A stretch of DNA of 64,000 nt from Heterorhizobium halophytocola. GTDB lineage: Bacteria; Pseudomonadota; Alphaproteobacteria; Rhizobiales; Rhizobiaceae. Position 1 is the stretch's first letter, and every line of letters begins with the position of its first letter. This document shows positions 1 through 8,983 of this stretch, piece after piece. The stretch is taken from contig NZ_JAGGJU010000016.1 of the NCBI RefSeq assembly GCF_017873095.1, forward strand, positions 43,881-107,880, in the 5' to 3' direction. The position numbers and the translations under genes are program-made. The notes beneath the pieces were generated by a model that saw only the letters and a program-made list of their open reading frames with translations, ran no database searches and was not told the DNA's origin.

Positions 1-521
1 CGGCGAAACCGGCAACCCGACCGAAGGCCAAGCGGACCGCGGCGGCCAAGGCTGCTGCCGGCCCGTCCGGCGCGCCGGCGCCCGCCTCCTCGGCCTTCGG
101 CCGGCTGAAGGCCCGCCTGTGGAAGGCGCGCAGCCCCGAGCAGAAGCGCCGCGACGTGCGGCAGGCGCTGCTCGACTGCGCCATTTTCGGGCTGCAGACA
201 GTGCTCGGCGTGGGGATCGCGATCGGGGCCAAGCTGATGGCCGGCGAAGGCCAGGGGCTCGTCACCGCCTGGTCGTCGGCCGATATCGGCACCTGGCTGC
301 ATCTGGCGACATGGCTCGGGGCCGGCTCGTGGTGGTCGGTGCTGTCGCTTGTCGGCGCCGGCATCACAGCCCTCGGCCTGCTCTGCGTCATCCCGGCCCT
401 GCTGCGGCTGCTGATCGTGGCCACCGCCGGCTTCGAGGCGGCCTTTGTCGCCGTGGTGCTGATCGCCCTCGCCGCCGGCACCTTTTTCTACTACCGCTTC
501 GAAAACCCCTTCGGCCTTTGA
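1..521 (+). CDS. Membrane protein, 5' end outside window
   Basis: The reading frame is open from the first bases (first full codon at 3) to the TGA at 519-521, so the start lies upstream. About 172 residues are visible. The first 40 are rich in Ala, Lys and Pro and look disordered; a basic stretch follows, then three or so hydrophobic segments (around window positions 170-240, 330-400 and 400-490). The tail ends FENPFGL. I do not recognise the family. A soluble, low-complexity basic N-terminus before a small membrane domain is all that can be said. Confidence 0.7.
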   Translation, partial: AKPATRPKAKRTAAAKAAAGPSGAPAPASSAFGRLKARLWKARSPEQKRRDVRQALLDCAIFGLQTVLGVGIAIGAKLMAGEGQGLVTAWSSADIGTWLHLATWLGAGSWWSVLSLVGAGITALGLLCVIPALLRLLIVATAGFEAAFVAVVLIALAAGTFFYYRFENPFGL

Positions 522-561
522 GCGGCGGCGCCGTTGGAGGCAGCCGCCCTGCCCGGCCAGC

Positions 562-1518
562 TTACATGATTGCCTCGCCGACCGTGTCGGCGACATAGGC
601 GCCGCGCTGGCCCATCGGCAGCGGTGCACCCGTGGTCGTGTCGATTTCGGTCTGGTGCTCGAGCTCGGCATTGATCTCGGCACCGACCAGCAGCACGATC
701 ACCGACAGCCAGACCCAGACCATGAAACCGATCAGCGCGCCGAGCGTGCCATAGGTTGCCTGGTAATTGGCGAAATGGTCGAGATAGAGCGAGTAGCCGG
801 CCGAGACCGCGCACCAGCCGAGACCGGTAAAGACGCTGCCCCAGGAGAGCCATTTGAACTGCGCCGGCTCGCGGCTCGGGCCGAAGCGGTAGAGCATGGC
901 CGAGCCGAGAATGGCAAGGATCGCCAGCAATGGCCAGCGGCCGATCAGGGTCAGGGTGGCGGTCAGGCTGCCAAGCCAGATCGTGCGCAGGATGATCGGC
1001 ACGGCGGCAATCGCAAAGATCACCACGATCGCGGCGAGGATCGTGCCGAGGGTGAACAGCATGGCCATGCCGTTGAGCCTGAGGATGCCGCGCTGTTCTT
1101 TCTCGCCATAGACCGCATTCAGCGCCGAGAAGATCGACAGGATGCCGTTATGCGCCGACCAAAGCGCGAAGATCAGGCTCGCAGCCACCCCGAAGCTCAG
1201 CGTCGAGGCCTTCTGGCTTGCCAGCGCCTGCAGCTGGTCGATGAAGATGCCGACGGTATCGGCCGGCAGGAAGGAGGTCACCGCACGGGCATGCTCGACG
1301 ATCGAGGTCGGATCGGCAAGCAGGCCATAGACGGAGACGAACATGGACAGCGCCGGAAAGATCGCCAGCAGCGCATAATAGGTGACACCCGCGGCAATCA
1401 GCGTGATGCGGTCGTCTGAAATCTCGTTCCACACCCGCCACGCGACATCGATCAGGCCATGCGCCGGGATCTCCCCCGGCCGTTCGGCATCGCGCCCGCG
1501 CGCAAATTCCAGCTTCAT
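562..1518 (-). CDS. YihY/BrkB family inner-membrane protein
   Basis: 318 residues. The family signature is clear: a conserved early helix with the pattern ITLIAAGVTYYALLAIFP, then about six membrane segments, and a late segment GFMVWVWLSVIVLLVGAEINAELE. YihY/BrkB proteins are polytopic inner-membrane proteins of uncertain function; older RNase BN labels are wrong. I chose the start at 1518 (MKLEF) because GGAGGG sits about six bases upstream; an ATG at 1536 overlaps that site. It is convergent with the truncated gene at the left edge. Confidence 0.9.
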   Translation of the reverse strand: MKLEFARGRDAERPGEIPAHGLIDVAWRVWNEISDDRITLIAAGVTYYALLAIFPALSMFVSVYGLLADPTSIVEHARAVTSFLPADTVGIFIDQLQALASQKASTLSFGVAASLIFALWSAHNGILSIFSALNAVYGEKEQRGILRLNGMAMLFTLGTILAAIVVIFAIAAVPIILRTIWLGSLTATLTLIGRWPLLAILAILGSAMLYRFGPSREPAQFKWLSWGSVFTGLGWCAVSAGYSLYLDHFANYQATYGTLGALIGFMVWVWLSVIVLLVGAEINAELEHQTEIDTTTGAPLPMGQRGAYVADTVGEAIM

Positions 1519-1772
1519 CCATTCCCTCCGGGACATTTTTATCGCTCGGAACGTAAACCGCAGGCCGTGGCAGAGGTTCCCATAAAGGCAAGATTGTGGC
1601 GGGCGGCCTGGCCGGCGCCTGGCCGGGGCGCCGGCAAACGGGTCGCGGAGCGAACCTTTTTGCCGCAGAGGCGCACTCAGTCTTACGGGGAACAGCGACC
1701 GCGCCCGGCCGGTCCTGTCCCGCAGCCAGGGCCTGCTCAAACGAGCGCCCGCCAGCAAAGGGAAGACTGCGA

Positions 1773-2480
1773 ATGACCAAAAAAATCGACGGCGTCACAT
1801 ATCCCGACGGGGTCATCACGATGCTGCAGAGCAAGACCATAGGCCCGGCGTTCCGCGACTATCTGGATTCCGTCCAGGCGACAGAGAGCTACAAGTTCCT
1901 GCAGAACGAGAACGCTTCGATTCCCAACATGCTCTACACCATGTATCTGCATGAGACGGCCCCCTACCATATCAACATCTCCAGCGCCTTGCGCAATAAG
2001 GCCAAGGGGCTTGCGGACAAAAGCGACTGGGAGAACAAGGATTGGCCGGGCATCTACAAAGCCGCCATGGTCGCCATCGAGAGCATGATCAAGCAGGATC
2101 ATATCGACAAGTTCTTCCGTTCCGAACACTTCCACAAGCGGCACGCGGTGCTGAAGCGCGGCATGGCCGCCAGGCTCCACGCCATGCTGAAGGACAGGAC
2201 GACGAAGCAGGCGGCGACAGTAAATGTGCGGGTCGACAAGAAGCGGCTGATCCTGTGCGGCTACCGGTTCGGCCAGGACCGGAGCCAAGACAGCAAGGCC
2301 ATCGAGATGACCAAACGCCTGATCGACAGTCATCTGGCCGGCGACGGTGACGCCGCCAAACGGCACCTCGACTTCATCCTTGATATCCAGCCGGACGACA
2401 GCCTGATCCCCGAGAGGCTGCCGGAGCTGATCAAGCAGTTCCAGCGTTTCGGCGTGTTGCCGAAAGCCGCTGCGACCTGA
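1773..2480 (+). CDS. RGS-like domain protein A
   Basis: 235 residues, no signal peptide or membrane segment. Residues 15-125 follow the RGS (regulator of G-protein signalling) domain by eye: the first helices read MLQSKTIGPAFRDYLDS then YKFL, where RGS proteins have L..L....G..AF..FL.S and DFW. LYTMYLHETAPYHINIS fits the helix 5 region (IY.EF....A...VNLDS), and AIESMIKQDHIDKFFRSEHF fits the last helices (I..LMEKDSY.RFL.S..Y). Residues 155-230 form a second module also suggested in the paralogues at 3719-4333 and 14971-15618. The N-terminus carries IDGVTYPD. The start ATG has GGAAG upstream. The target is unknown and GTPase-activating activity is not implied. The fold assignment is mine and unverified. 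Confidence 0.75.
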   Translation: MTKKIDGVTYPDGVITMLQSKTIGPAFRDYLDSVQATESYKFLQNENASIPNMLYTMYLHETAPYHINISSALRNKAKGLADKSDWENKDWPGIYKAAMVAIESMIKQDHIDKFFRSEHFHKRHAVLKRGMAARLHAMLKDRTTKQAATVNVRVDKKRLILCGYRFGQDRSQDSKAIEMTKRLIDSHLAGDGDAAKRHLDFILDIQPDDSLIPERLPELIKQFQRFGVLPKAAAT

Positions 2481-2693
2481 CGCCCGGCCATTGGCACGGG
2501 CCGTGCCAGCGACGACGCGATGCGGGGATCGGGCCTTTCGACCTGCGTGCCGCGGCGGCCGGCGATCGAAGGACGTGGCCGCCGGAACCCTTCCGGCTGT
2601 CGCGCCTTCTCCTCCCATTGACCGGGACGGCCGTTGCGCGTTCAGTGCGCGGCGACCCAGTCGATCGACCCGCAGCCGAGGAGCGCCCGAAAC

Positions 2694-3623
2694 ATGCCGA
2701 CCATCCTGACCGACGAAGATCTCGACAATGATACCGCCATGGGGGTCGCACTCGAGGCGATAGATGCCTCGCTGCGGGTCAAGGCGGAGGGGCTGCTGAT
2801 CGCGCCGCCGCGCCATGTCGTGCCATTTGCCCCGTCGGGCAGCCTGTTTCTCACCATCGGCGGCACCGGCGGCGACAACGGGCTTGCGGGCTTTCGCGCC
2901 TATACCAGTTTCGACCAGGCCAAGCACGACCAGGTGGTCGCCGTCTGGCATACCGAAACCGGCGCGCTGCAGGGACTGGTGCTCGGTCGCCGGCTCGGCG
3001 AATTGCGCACCGGCGCGATCGGCGGCATCGCGATCAAGCTTCTCGCGCGCGAGGATGCCACGACCATCGGCGTGATCGGCGGCGGGCGGCAGGCCTTCAT
3101 GCAGATCGCCGCCGCCAAGCATCTGCGGCCGATCAGCGCCGTCAAGGTCTATAGCCGTTCGGCGGAAAACCGCGAAAGCTTTGCCGAACAGGTGACCGCA
3201 CAGTTCGAATTGCCGGCCGAACCGGCCGAAAGCGCCGAAGAGGCCGTGGCCGATGCCGATATCGTCATCTGCGGCACGACGGCGACAAGCCCGGTGCTGG
3301 AGGCCGCCTGGTTGAAGCCCGGCACCCATGTGACCAGCGTCGGGCCGAAAATGGCGGGCGCCAGCGAGATCGGCACCGACCTTGCCGGCCGGGCCCGGAT
3401 CATCGCAACCGACAGCGTGGCGCAGTGCCATGCCTATGACAAACCCTTCTTTCTCGACGGCACGCCCGATGCCGACAGGCTGATGGAGCTCGACCGGATC
3501 CTGGTCGGCGAGAGCCCGCGCCGCGAGAGCGAGGAGGACATCACCCTGTTCTGCTCGACCGGGCTTGCCGGTACCGAGGTCTATGTCGCAGCCCGGCTGC
3601 TGGCAGCCTTAAGCGGCGGCTGA
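2694..3623 (+). CDS. Ornithine cyclodeaminase / mu-crystallin family protein
   Basis: 309 residues, the usual length for the family. It has the substrate-domain motif RTGAIGGIAIKLLA, followed by an NAD(P)-binding Rossmann motif GVIGGGRQAFMQI and the later segments VDIVICGTT-like (DADIVICGTTATSPV) and GTHVTSVGP. Members are NAD-dependent amino-acid cyclodeaminases, imine reductases or dehydrogenases, so the substrate cannot be named. The start has GAGGAG about ten bases upstream. It lies between two RGS-like genes, one on each side. Confidence 0.88.
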   Translation: MPTILTDEDLDNDTAMGVALEAIDASLRVKAEGLLIAPPRHVVPFAPSGSLFLTIGGTGGDNGLAGFRAYTSFDQAKHDQVVAVWHTETGALQGLVLGRRLGELRTGAIGGIAIKLLAREDATTIGVIGGGRQAFMQIAAAKHLRPISAVKVYSRSAENRESFAEQVTAQFELPAEPAESAEEAVADADIVICGTTATSPVLEAAWLKPGTHVTSVGPKMAGASEIGTDLAGRARIIATDSVAQCHAYDKPFFLDGTPDADRLMELDRILVGESPRRESEEDITLFCSTGLAGTEVYVAARLLAALSGG

Positions 3624-3718
3624 GCCGGACCGTGCCGGTCGGCAAGCCGGCCTGCGAGGCAACATTCAGGCCCGCGATCGGGGCGGCAAGCCGGGGCCGG
3701 CCCGATCGCGGCGATACG

Positions 3719-4333
3719 CTACCGGTAGTTCGGGTTCTGCTGCATCAGCTTCCTGGCGATCGCCGGACCCTTTTTCTTCATCGCCTCGATCTCGGTCAGC
3801 TTGTCGATCAGCTTGCCGGCAGAGGCATGCTCGCCCATCCGCATATGGAACTCGATGTCCTTGAGGCCCTTGGCGTCGGAGATGCCGAGGCGGGTGGCCA
3901 TCGCCATGTTCGGCTGCACGTCGGCGTAGACAATCTTGCGATGCAGGGTCTTGAAGGCCGGAAATTCGTAGATGTCGGCCATCACCTCGGCCTCGACACT
4001 CTCCTCGAGAAGGGTCTGCGCGTCCTCGACGAGCTTGAGAATGGCCTTGCCATCCATCGCGAGATGACCGCGCTTGTGGAGCTTGCCCTTGATCGCGGTC
4101 TGCGCCTGCGACGGCAGCGAAATCGCGCATTTGCCCAGATGCAGGCCGGTCAATTCAAACGCGGCGTGGCTCGAGGTCGCCTTGGCGGTCTTCGCCGCGG
4201 TGAGAAACTTCTTGTCCCTGGCGGTGAGCGTCGCACCGCAAAGCTGGTGGAAGAGCTTGACGAGCGCGGCGTTGCCCGAGCTTTTGAGGGCTGCCGCCGT
4301 GTCCGGGTATGTCACTCCATTGATCGTGGGCAT
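3719..4333 (-). CDS. RGS-like domain protein B
   Basis: 204 residues, soluble. It begins MPTINGVTYPD, nearly the same octapeptide as protein A (1773-2480). Residues 18-135 show a diverged RGS-like pattern: KKFLTAAK for the helix with the FW motif, CAISLPSQAQTAI for the VNLDS helix, and VEDAQTLLEESVEAEVMADI then FPAFKTLH for the final helices (DEAQ..I..LME.....FL.S.AF..L). Residues 145-190 (TRLGISDAKGLKDIEF onward) resemble the C-terminal module of A and C. Start 4333 is chosen because GGAAAGG lies six bases upstream; an in-frame ATG at 4348 lacks one. Function unknown. Confidence 0.72.
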   Translation of the reverse strand: MPTINGVTYPDTAAALKSSGNAALVKLFHQLCGATLTARDKKFLTAAKTAKATSSHAAFELTGLHLGKCAISLPSQAQTAIKGKLHKRGHLAMDGKAILKLVEDAQTLLEESVEAEVMADIYEFPAFKTLHRKIVYADVQPNMAMATRLGISDAKGLKDIEFHMRMGEHASAGKLIDKLTEIEAMKKKGPAIARKLMQQNPNYR

Positions 4334-4466
4334 GTGGCACCTTTCCATTGTTCACCTTGTCCGACACAAGGCTTGCCGGACCTGGACTGGGTGCCGCGGG
4401 CCCGGCAAAAGGTTCATCTGCGGCCGCAACCTGCACGCACGAACGTGCCGGCCGGATGCCGGGGCG

Positions 4467-5396
4467 CTAGCCTTGCCGGCCGCCCTGGCCGCGGTCTTCG
4501 GTCTCCAGCCCCTCGGCTGCCGCCGCGCGCACCGCCTCCGTCAGGCCGGCGAGCGGAGCGGAGGCGAGCCGGCTGATCTGCCAGTAGAGCGGCACATCGA
4601 TCACCTTGCCCGGTATCAGCTCGACAAGGCGGCCGTCGGCCAGATGGCCGGCCACCAGCGCGGCCGGATTCATCCCCCAGCCCAGTCCGCGAAGGGCGGC
4701 TTCGACGAAGCCTTGTGTCGAGGGCAGCCAGTGGGTCGGGATGGCAGGTTCGCCGCCCGTCGCCGCGGCAAGCCACATCTGCTGCAGCCGGTCCTTGCGG
4801 TCGAAGGTGAGCGCGGGAGCAAGGCCCAGACTGTGCGCATCGACGCCGCCGGCAAAATGCCGGGCCATGAAATCCGGGCTCGCCGTCGCGTGATAGCGCA
4901 GCCTGCCGAGATAGATCCGGCGGCAGCCCTGGATCGGCTGTTCCAGACTGGTGACGGCGGCGGCCACCTGCCCCCGCCGCAGACGCTCGGCCGTGTGCTC
5001 CTGGTCGTCGACCGCCAGATCGAACAGGCAATCGGCGGTCTTCGAAAACCGCTGCAGGGCCTCGAGAAACCAGGTGCCGAGGCTGTCGGCATTGACCGCG
5101 ATCGACAGCGTCACCCGCTCCGGTCCATCCGCTGCCGGCGACAGGGCCGGCCAGGCATCGAACAGCTGGCCCTCCATCAGCTCGACCTGCTCCACATGGC
5201 GGCAGAGCCAGTCGCCGGTCTCGGTCGCCGTGCAGGGACTGCCGCGCACGACAAGGACCGCGCCCATGCGCTCCTCCAGCTGCTTCACCCGCTGCGAGAC
5301 GGCCGACGGCGTGACATGGATCAGGCGCGCGGCCTTGTCGAAACTGCCGGTACGGATCACCGCCGCCACGGCCTTCAGCGCCTGATAGTCGAGCAT
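4467..5396 (-). CDS. argP: LysR-type regulator, ArgP/LysG type
   Basis: 309 residues. The N-terminal winged helix reads LDYQALKAVAAVIRTGSFDKAA and HVTPSAVSQRVKQLEERMG, typical of ArgP (IciA)/LysG. The rest is the effector-binding domain. ArgP/LysG regulators sense lysine/arginine and switch on a basic amino-acid exporter; a lysE gene lies 850 bp away on the opposite strand, with cheW between them. In many bacteria the regulator and exporter are directly divergent, so the insertion of cheW is a local oddity. Confidence 0.85.
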   Translation of the reverse strand: MLDYQALKAVAAVIRTGSFDKAARLIHVTPSAVSQRVKQLEERMGAVLVVRGSPCTATETGDWLCRHVEQVELMEGQLFDAWPALSPAADGPERVTLSIAVNADSLGTWFLEALQRFSKTADCLFDLAVDDQEHTAERLRRGQVAAAVTSLEQPIQGCRRIYLGRLRYHATASPDFMARHFAGGVDAHSLGLAPALTFDRKDRLQQMWLAAATGGEPAIPTHWLPSTQGFVEAALRGLGWGMNPAALVAGHLADGRLVELIPGKVIDVPLYWQISRLASAPLAGLTEAVRAAAAEGLETEDRGQGGRQG

Positions 5397-5579
5397 CGCC
5401 TTAGCCTTCCTAATTTTTATCGCGAGACTTCAGATACCCTAACGGGTCGTACCGGTCCAGAGCGCGGCGCCGGTGGCGCCGGCGGGTGGCACCGCTATGA
5501 GCGCTCCGAAAAGCCAGCCTGGCGCCAGCTATCGAGACTAGAAGCAGAGTGCGCTAATCAAGCTGGCAAGGATCGTCGC

Positions 5580-6071
5580 GTGAACATGAACGTAACTCAA
5601 ACAGAGTCGCTGGAAATCATCGCTTTCCGGCTCAATGACCAATCCTTCTGCGTCAAGACCCGCTCCATCCGCGAGATCCGCGGCTGGGCGCCGGTGACCC
5701 CGGTGCCGCATTCGCCGCGCGAGGTTCTGGGCGTGATCAATCTGCGGGGCACGGTGATCCCGATCATCGACCTTTCGGTCAAGCTCGGCATGCCGAGCAC
5801 GGAAGCCTCCGAACGCAGCGCCATCATCGTCACCGATGTCAACGACATGACGCTCGGCCTGCTGGTCGAAGGTGTCTCCGACATCCTGACCGTGCCGGCC
5901 GAAAGCCTGCAGCCGGTGCCGCAAAGCGCCGGCCAGTCGGCGAAATACGCCGAGGGCATCCTGGCCCACCAGGGCACGATGATCTGCTTCCTGAAGCTGG
6001 AAGAGCTGTTCGCCGCCGGCAATGCAACGGCCGGCGAAGACGGCGGCGGCGAGACCTGGCAGGAATTCTGA
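5580..6071 (+). CDS. cheW: CheW chemotaxis scaffold protein
   Basis: 163 residues. CheW couples chemoreceptors to the kinase CheA. The family pattern is complete: LEIIAFRLNDQSFCVKTRSIREI, VLGVINLRGTVIPIIDL, and LGLLVEGVSDILTVP. The start is GTG 5580 (AAGGA seven bases upstream) or ATG 5586; I use GTG. No cheA, cheY or receptor gene adjoins it, so it is an orphan cheW between argP and lysE. A soluble chemoreceptor lies at 31279-32778. Confidence 0.93.
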   Translation: MNMNVTQTESLEIIAFRLNDQSFCVKTRSIREIRGWAPVTPVPHSPREVLGVINLRGTVIPIIDLSVKLGMPSTEASERSAIIVTDVNDMTLGLLVEGVSDILTVPAESLQPVPQSAGQSAKYAEGILAHQGTMICFLKLEELFAAGNATAGEDGGGETWQEF

Positions 6072-6244
6072 TCAGGCAGGCCTGCGGCCATAACGGGCAG
6101 AACGCTTGCGATCGTCACCGCCGTGACGGTCGCTCTTGGCATTGGCGACATCAGTTTTGCTAATCCGATCGCAGATCATTTAACTGGCCTAAGTTCAAAC
6201 AGCCGCCTACAGCCTCCCGACACCACTCGTTTCGGGGACGGACC

Positions 6245-6853
6245 ATGGCGTTTTCTGCCGCATTGACCGGATTTTCCATGGGGCTGAGCCTGATCGTTGC
6301 GATCGGCGCCCAGAACGCCTTCGTTCTGCGCCAGGGGCTGCGCCGCGAGCATGTGCTGCCGGTGGTGCTGACCTGCGCCCTGTCGGATGCCCTGCTGATT
6401 GCCCTCGGCGTCACGGGGCTGGCCGCGGTCAAGGCGGCCCTTCCCTTGCTGGAACCGGTGATGCGCTATGGCGGTGCGGCCTTCCTGCTCTGGTATGCGG
6501 TAAAGAACCTGATCTCGGCGGTGAAGGGCGGAGCGGCCCTCGACGTGCATGGCCAGCCGCCGGCCGCGCTGAAGACGGTGCTGGCGACGACGCTGGCGCT
6601 CACCTTTCTCAACCCGCATGTCTATCTCGACACGGTCGTCTTTCTGGGCTCGATCTCGACCCAGTTTCCCGGCGAACGGCTGGCCTTTGCGCTCGGCGCG
6701 ATCACCGCGTCCTTCGCCTTCTTCTTCAGCCTCGGCTTTGGCGCGCGCCGGCTGACGCCGCTGTTTGCCCGGCCGCTGGCCTGGCGGGTGCTCGACGGCA
6801 CGATCGCCGCGCTGATGACGCTGATCGCCTTCACGCTGGTCAAGGGCGGCTGA
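6245..6853 (+). CDS. lysE: LysE/ArgO family amino-acid exporter
   Basis: 202 residues with about six membrane segments. The N-terminal motif GFSMGLSLIVAIGAQNAFVL and the segment ALTFLNPHVYLDTVVFLGSI are diagnostic of LysE/ArgO, which export lysine and arginine. The likely regulator is the ArgP-type protein at 4467-5396. No strong Shine-Dalgarno is seen except GGGGAC just before the ATG. Confidence 0.9.
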   Translation: MAFSAALTGFSMGLSLIVAIGAQNAFVLRQGLRREHVLPVVLTCALSDALLIALGVTGLAAVKAALPLLEPVMRYGGAAFLLWYAVKNLISAVKGGAALDVHGQPPAALKTVLATTLALTFLNPHVYLDTVVFLGSISTQFPGERLAFALGAITASFAFFFSLGFGARRLTPLFARPLAWRVLDGTIAALMTLIAFTLVKGG

Positions 6854-7048
6854 GGCCGCATCCCTCGTCCTGCAACTTGCAGCAGACCTGCCAAAAGTCA
6901 CCCCTGACAAACCGGCATCGGCCGATGCCCGGCAGCGTTGCATTTTCAGAGTCTCTAATTTAGAGTCTGATTCGTCGGCACCGGTCCGCAACTTCGCAAA
7001 TTGATGTTCATTCACAATCACTTGGCATGAAGCCGAGAAGGAGGAGCG

Positions 7049-7384
7049 ATGTCTTCACTTGCATCCACGACCTGGAAATTCGATGTTCCCAACAGCGGCA
7101 CCGTCGTCTGGACCTTCAACCAGGACGCGACGGCCTCGGCGCTGGGGCGCCAGGTCGGCCGTTGGGTCGAGGACGATAACGGCAATTTCATCATCGAGCT
7201 GAACGGCCAGAATCCCGGCGGCTACAAATCCGTATGGGCCGGCCGGCACGCGGACGGCAACGGCCAGGGCGTCTCCTCGCCGATCTTCAACAACGCGACC
7301 TTCTCCTTCACCATGGCCAAGCAGCCGGGAATGACGGAGGCAGACGGCGATTTCGATCCGGTCGAACTCGGGCTCGCAAGCTGA
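7049..7384 (+). CDS. Small unknown protein, beta-rich
   Basis: 111 residues behind a strong ribosome site (AAGGAGGAG, five bases before ATG), so it is probably real. The sequence is rich in aromatic and Gly/Asn residues in short alternating stretches (TTWKFDVP, TVVWTFNQDATAS, NFIIELNGQ, YKSVWAGR, ATFSFTM), suggesting a small beta-sandwich or lipocalin-like barrel. There is no signal peptide. Not recognised. A sequence resembling its first codons recurs at 7740. Confidence 0.7.
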   Translation: MSSLASTTWKFDVPNSGTVVWTFNQDATASALGRQVGRWVEDDNGNFIIELNGQNPGGYKSVWAGRHADGNGQGVSSPIFNNATFSFTMAKQPGMTEADGDFDPVELGLAS

Positions 7385-8077
7385 CAGCGGCCACCGACCC
7401 TCTATGCCGGGAGAGGCCCGCCCGTCGCCACCGACGGCCGGCGCGCGCCCGGCACCATGATCCCGACGGTTAACCCCTATCCCGTCGGGCAGCCGCGCCG
7501 CATCGTTCCGCCGGGATGTCCCACTCTCCGGCAGATCTGCGGCGCGGCGATTTTTTTTGGGGAGGCAGCACCTCTGCCTTTCCTGCGAGCCCGTCGCTTC
7601 GGGGAGGTTCGGCCCGCGGCGCCGGCATCGCGCCGGAGCAACACTGTCGGGAAGAAATGCTAGAAGCCTCGAATAACTCTTGTAGACTACCGAGAATCAG
7701 ATTCTAATCAAAAACATAAAGCACATAATACTTATATTGATGTCTTCATTTGCAAACCTGGAACGACACTTTGGACAACGAGGGCAATTGGCCGGACTTC
7801 TTGCAGGACAAAGCTTTCGCTGTCACCGGTCTCCGCACGCCGCAGCCATGGCACGCGATCCGGCGCCCAGCAGATCAAGACATTCTCGAATCCGACATTC
7901 TTGAACCCGTAATGGCTGCCGCCAGACACAGACGGCAGTAGCGGACCCGTTGCGGTTTCAAGGGTGATGCAAGGGCGAACAGGTGGCACTGCGGGGCGCC
8001 ACCTGTTCCTCCGGGTTGTCTGCGCATCTCGCCGGACCCTTTGACGTCGCAAAGCATCTGGGATGCGTAAGGCGGTG
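7385..8077. other. Long intergenic region without a supported gene
   Basis: No convincing coding frame is seen in about 690 bases. The region contains an AT-rich stretch (7670-7745), a 16-base near match to the start of the 7049 gene (7739-7754), and a perfect hairpin at 7977-8008. It may hold the remnant of a second copy of the 7049 gene, but this is weak. Confidence 0.6.
7977..8008. terminator. Perfect 11-bp hairpin
   Basis: GAACAGGTGGC (7977-7987) pairs exactly with GCCACCTGTTC (7998-8008) around a ten-base loop. It lies 70 bases past the stop of the minus-strand epimerase gene and could end its transcript, although there is no clear T run on either side. Confidence 0.45.
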
Positions 8078-8983
8078 TCAGTCGCGCGCGCCTGCACCTA
8101 CATATTTGCGCCAGTCATGCTCCTCGCGGAAACCGAGCACTGTGCGCGCCTTGGCATTGGACAGCGGCGCGTCATAGCCGTCGATTTCGCCGGTGATCGG
8201 CGTATCCGGGGCATATTTCGCCAGAAATTCCCGGGTCGGCTCGTTGGCGGTGATCGTGTCGTTGACGGCGTTGAACACCTGGAAGCCGAGCCCGTCCTTT
8301 TCGACGCACAGATCGACGATCTGGCCGAGATCGCGCGCATCGATATAGGACCAGGCATTGCGCTTGCGGCTCGGCGGATCCTTGAGAAAATCCTCGAACT
8401 TGCCGTATTCGTCCGGCTCGATGACATTGCCGATCCTGAGCGCGTATATATCGGCGCCGGTGCGCATGGCAAAGGCGCGCGCGGTCTTCTCGTTGACCAC
8501 CTTCGACAGGCCATAGCTGTCCATCGGGTCGACGTCGTAGTCCTCGGTCAGCGGGAATTCGTGATAGTCCTTGTCGCCCTCGGCAAAGCAGACGCCATAG
8601 GTCGTTTCGCTCGACGCGATGATCACCTTGCGGATGCCGAGCTTCACCGCGGCCTCGATGACGTTATAGGTCGAGACCGTATTGGTGGAGAAGGTCAGGT
8701 TGTCCGGCTTGATCAGGATGCGCGGAATGGCGGCGAAATGCACCACCGCATCGACCGGCGCCGGACCTTTGCCGGTCTCCAGTCCGGAAAAATCCGCATG
8801 CATGCTGAGCGCATTGAACACCTGGCCGCTGTCGGTCAGGTCGGTGATCAGCGTCTCGACGCCCGGGCATTCCAGCGGCACCAGATCGAGATTGGCGACG
8901 TGATGGCCCCTGTCCCTCAGATAAGGCACCACATGGCGCCCCGCCTTGCCGCTGCCGCCGGTAAAGATGATCCGTTTGCCCAT
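8078..8983 (-). CDS. NAD-dependent epimerase/dehydratase (extended SDR)
   Basis: 301 residues. The N-terminal nucleotide-binding motif is FTGGSGKAGRHVV (TGxxGxxG), followed by DAVVHFAAIPR, the active-site Ser/Thr stretch IIASSETTYG and the catalytic YxxxK in DSYGLSK. The family contains UDP-sugar epimerases and uronate dehydrogenases; the substrate is not evident. Start 8983 has GGAG nine bases upstream. It stands alone. Confidence 0.88.
   Translation of the reverse strand: MGKRIIFTGGSGKAGRHVVPYLRDRGHHVANLDLVPLECPGVETLITDLTDSGQVFNALSMHADFSGLETGKGPAPVDAVVHFAAIPRILIKPDNLTFSTNTVSTYNVIEAAVKLGIRKVIIASSETTYGVCFAEGDKDYHEFPLTEDYDVDPMDSYGLSKVVNEKTARAFAMRTGADIYALRIGNVIEPDEYGKFEDFLKDPPSRKRNAWSYIDARDLGQIVDLCVEKDGLGFQVFNAVNDTITANEPTREFLAKYAPDTPITGEIDGYDAPLSNAKARTVLGFREEHDWRKYVGAGARD

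Noticed and set aside
4074..5579. Long plus-strand frame upstream of and in frame with cheW
   Set aside because: It overlaps the well-supported minus-strand RGS-like B and ArgP genes and has shadow-type Arg/Gly/Pro composition; only the part from 5580 is cheW.
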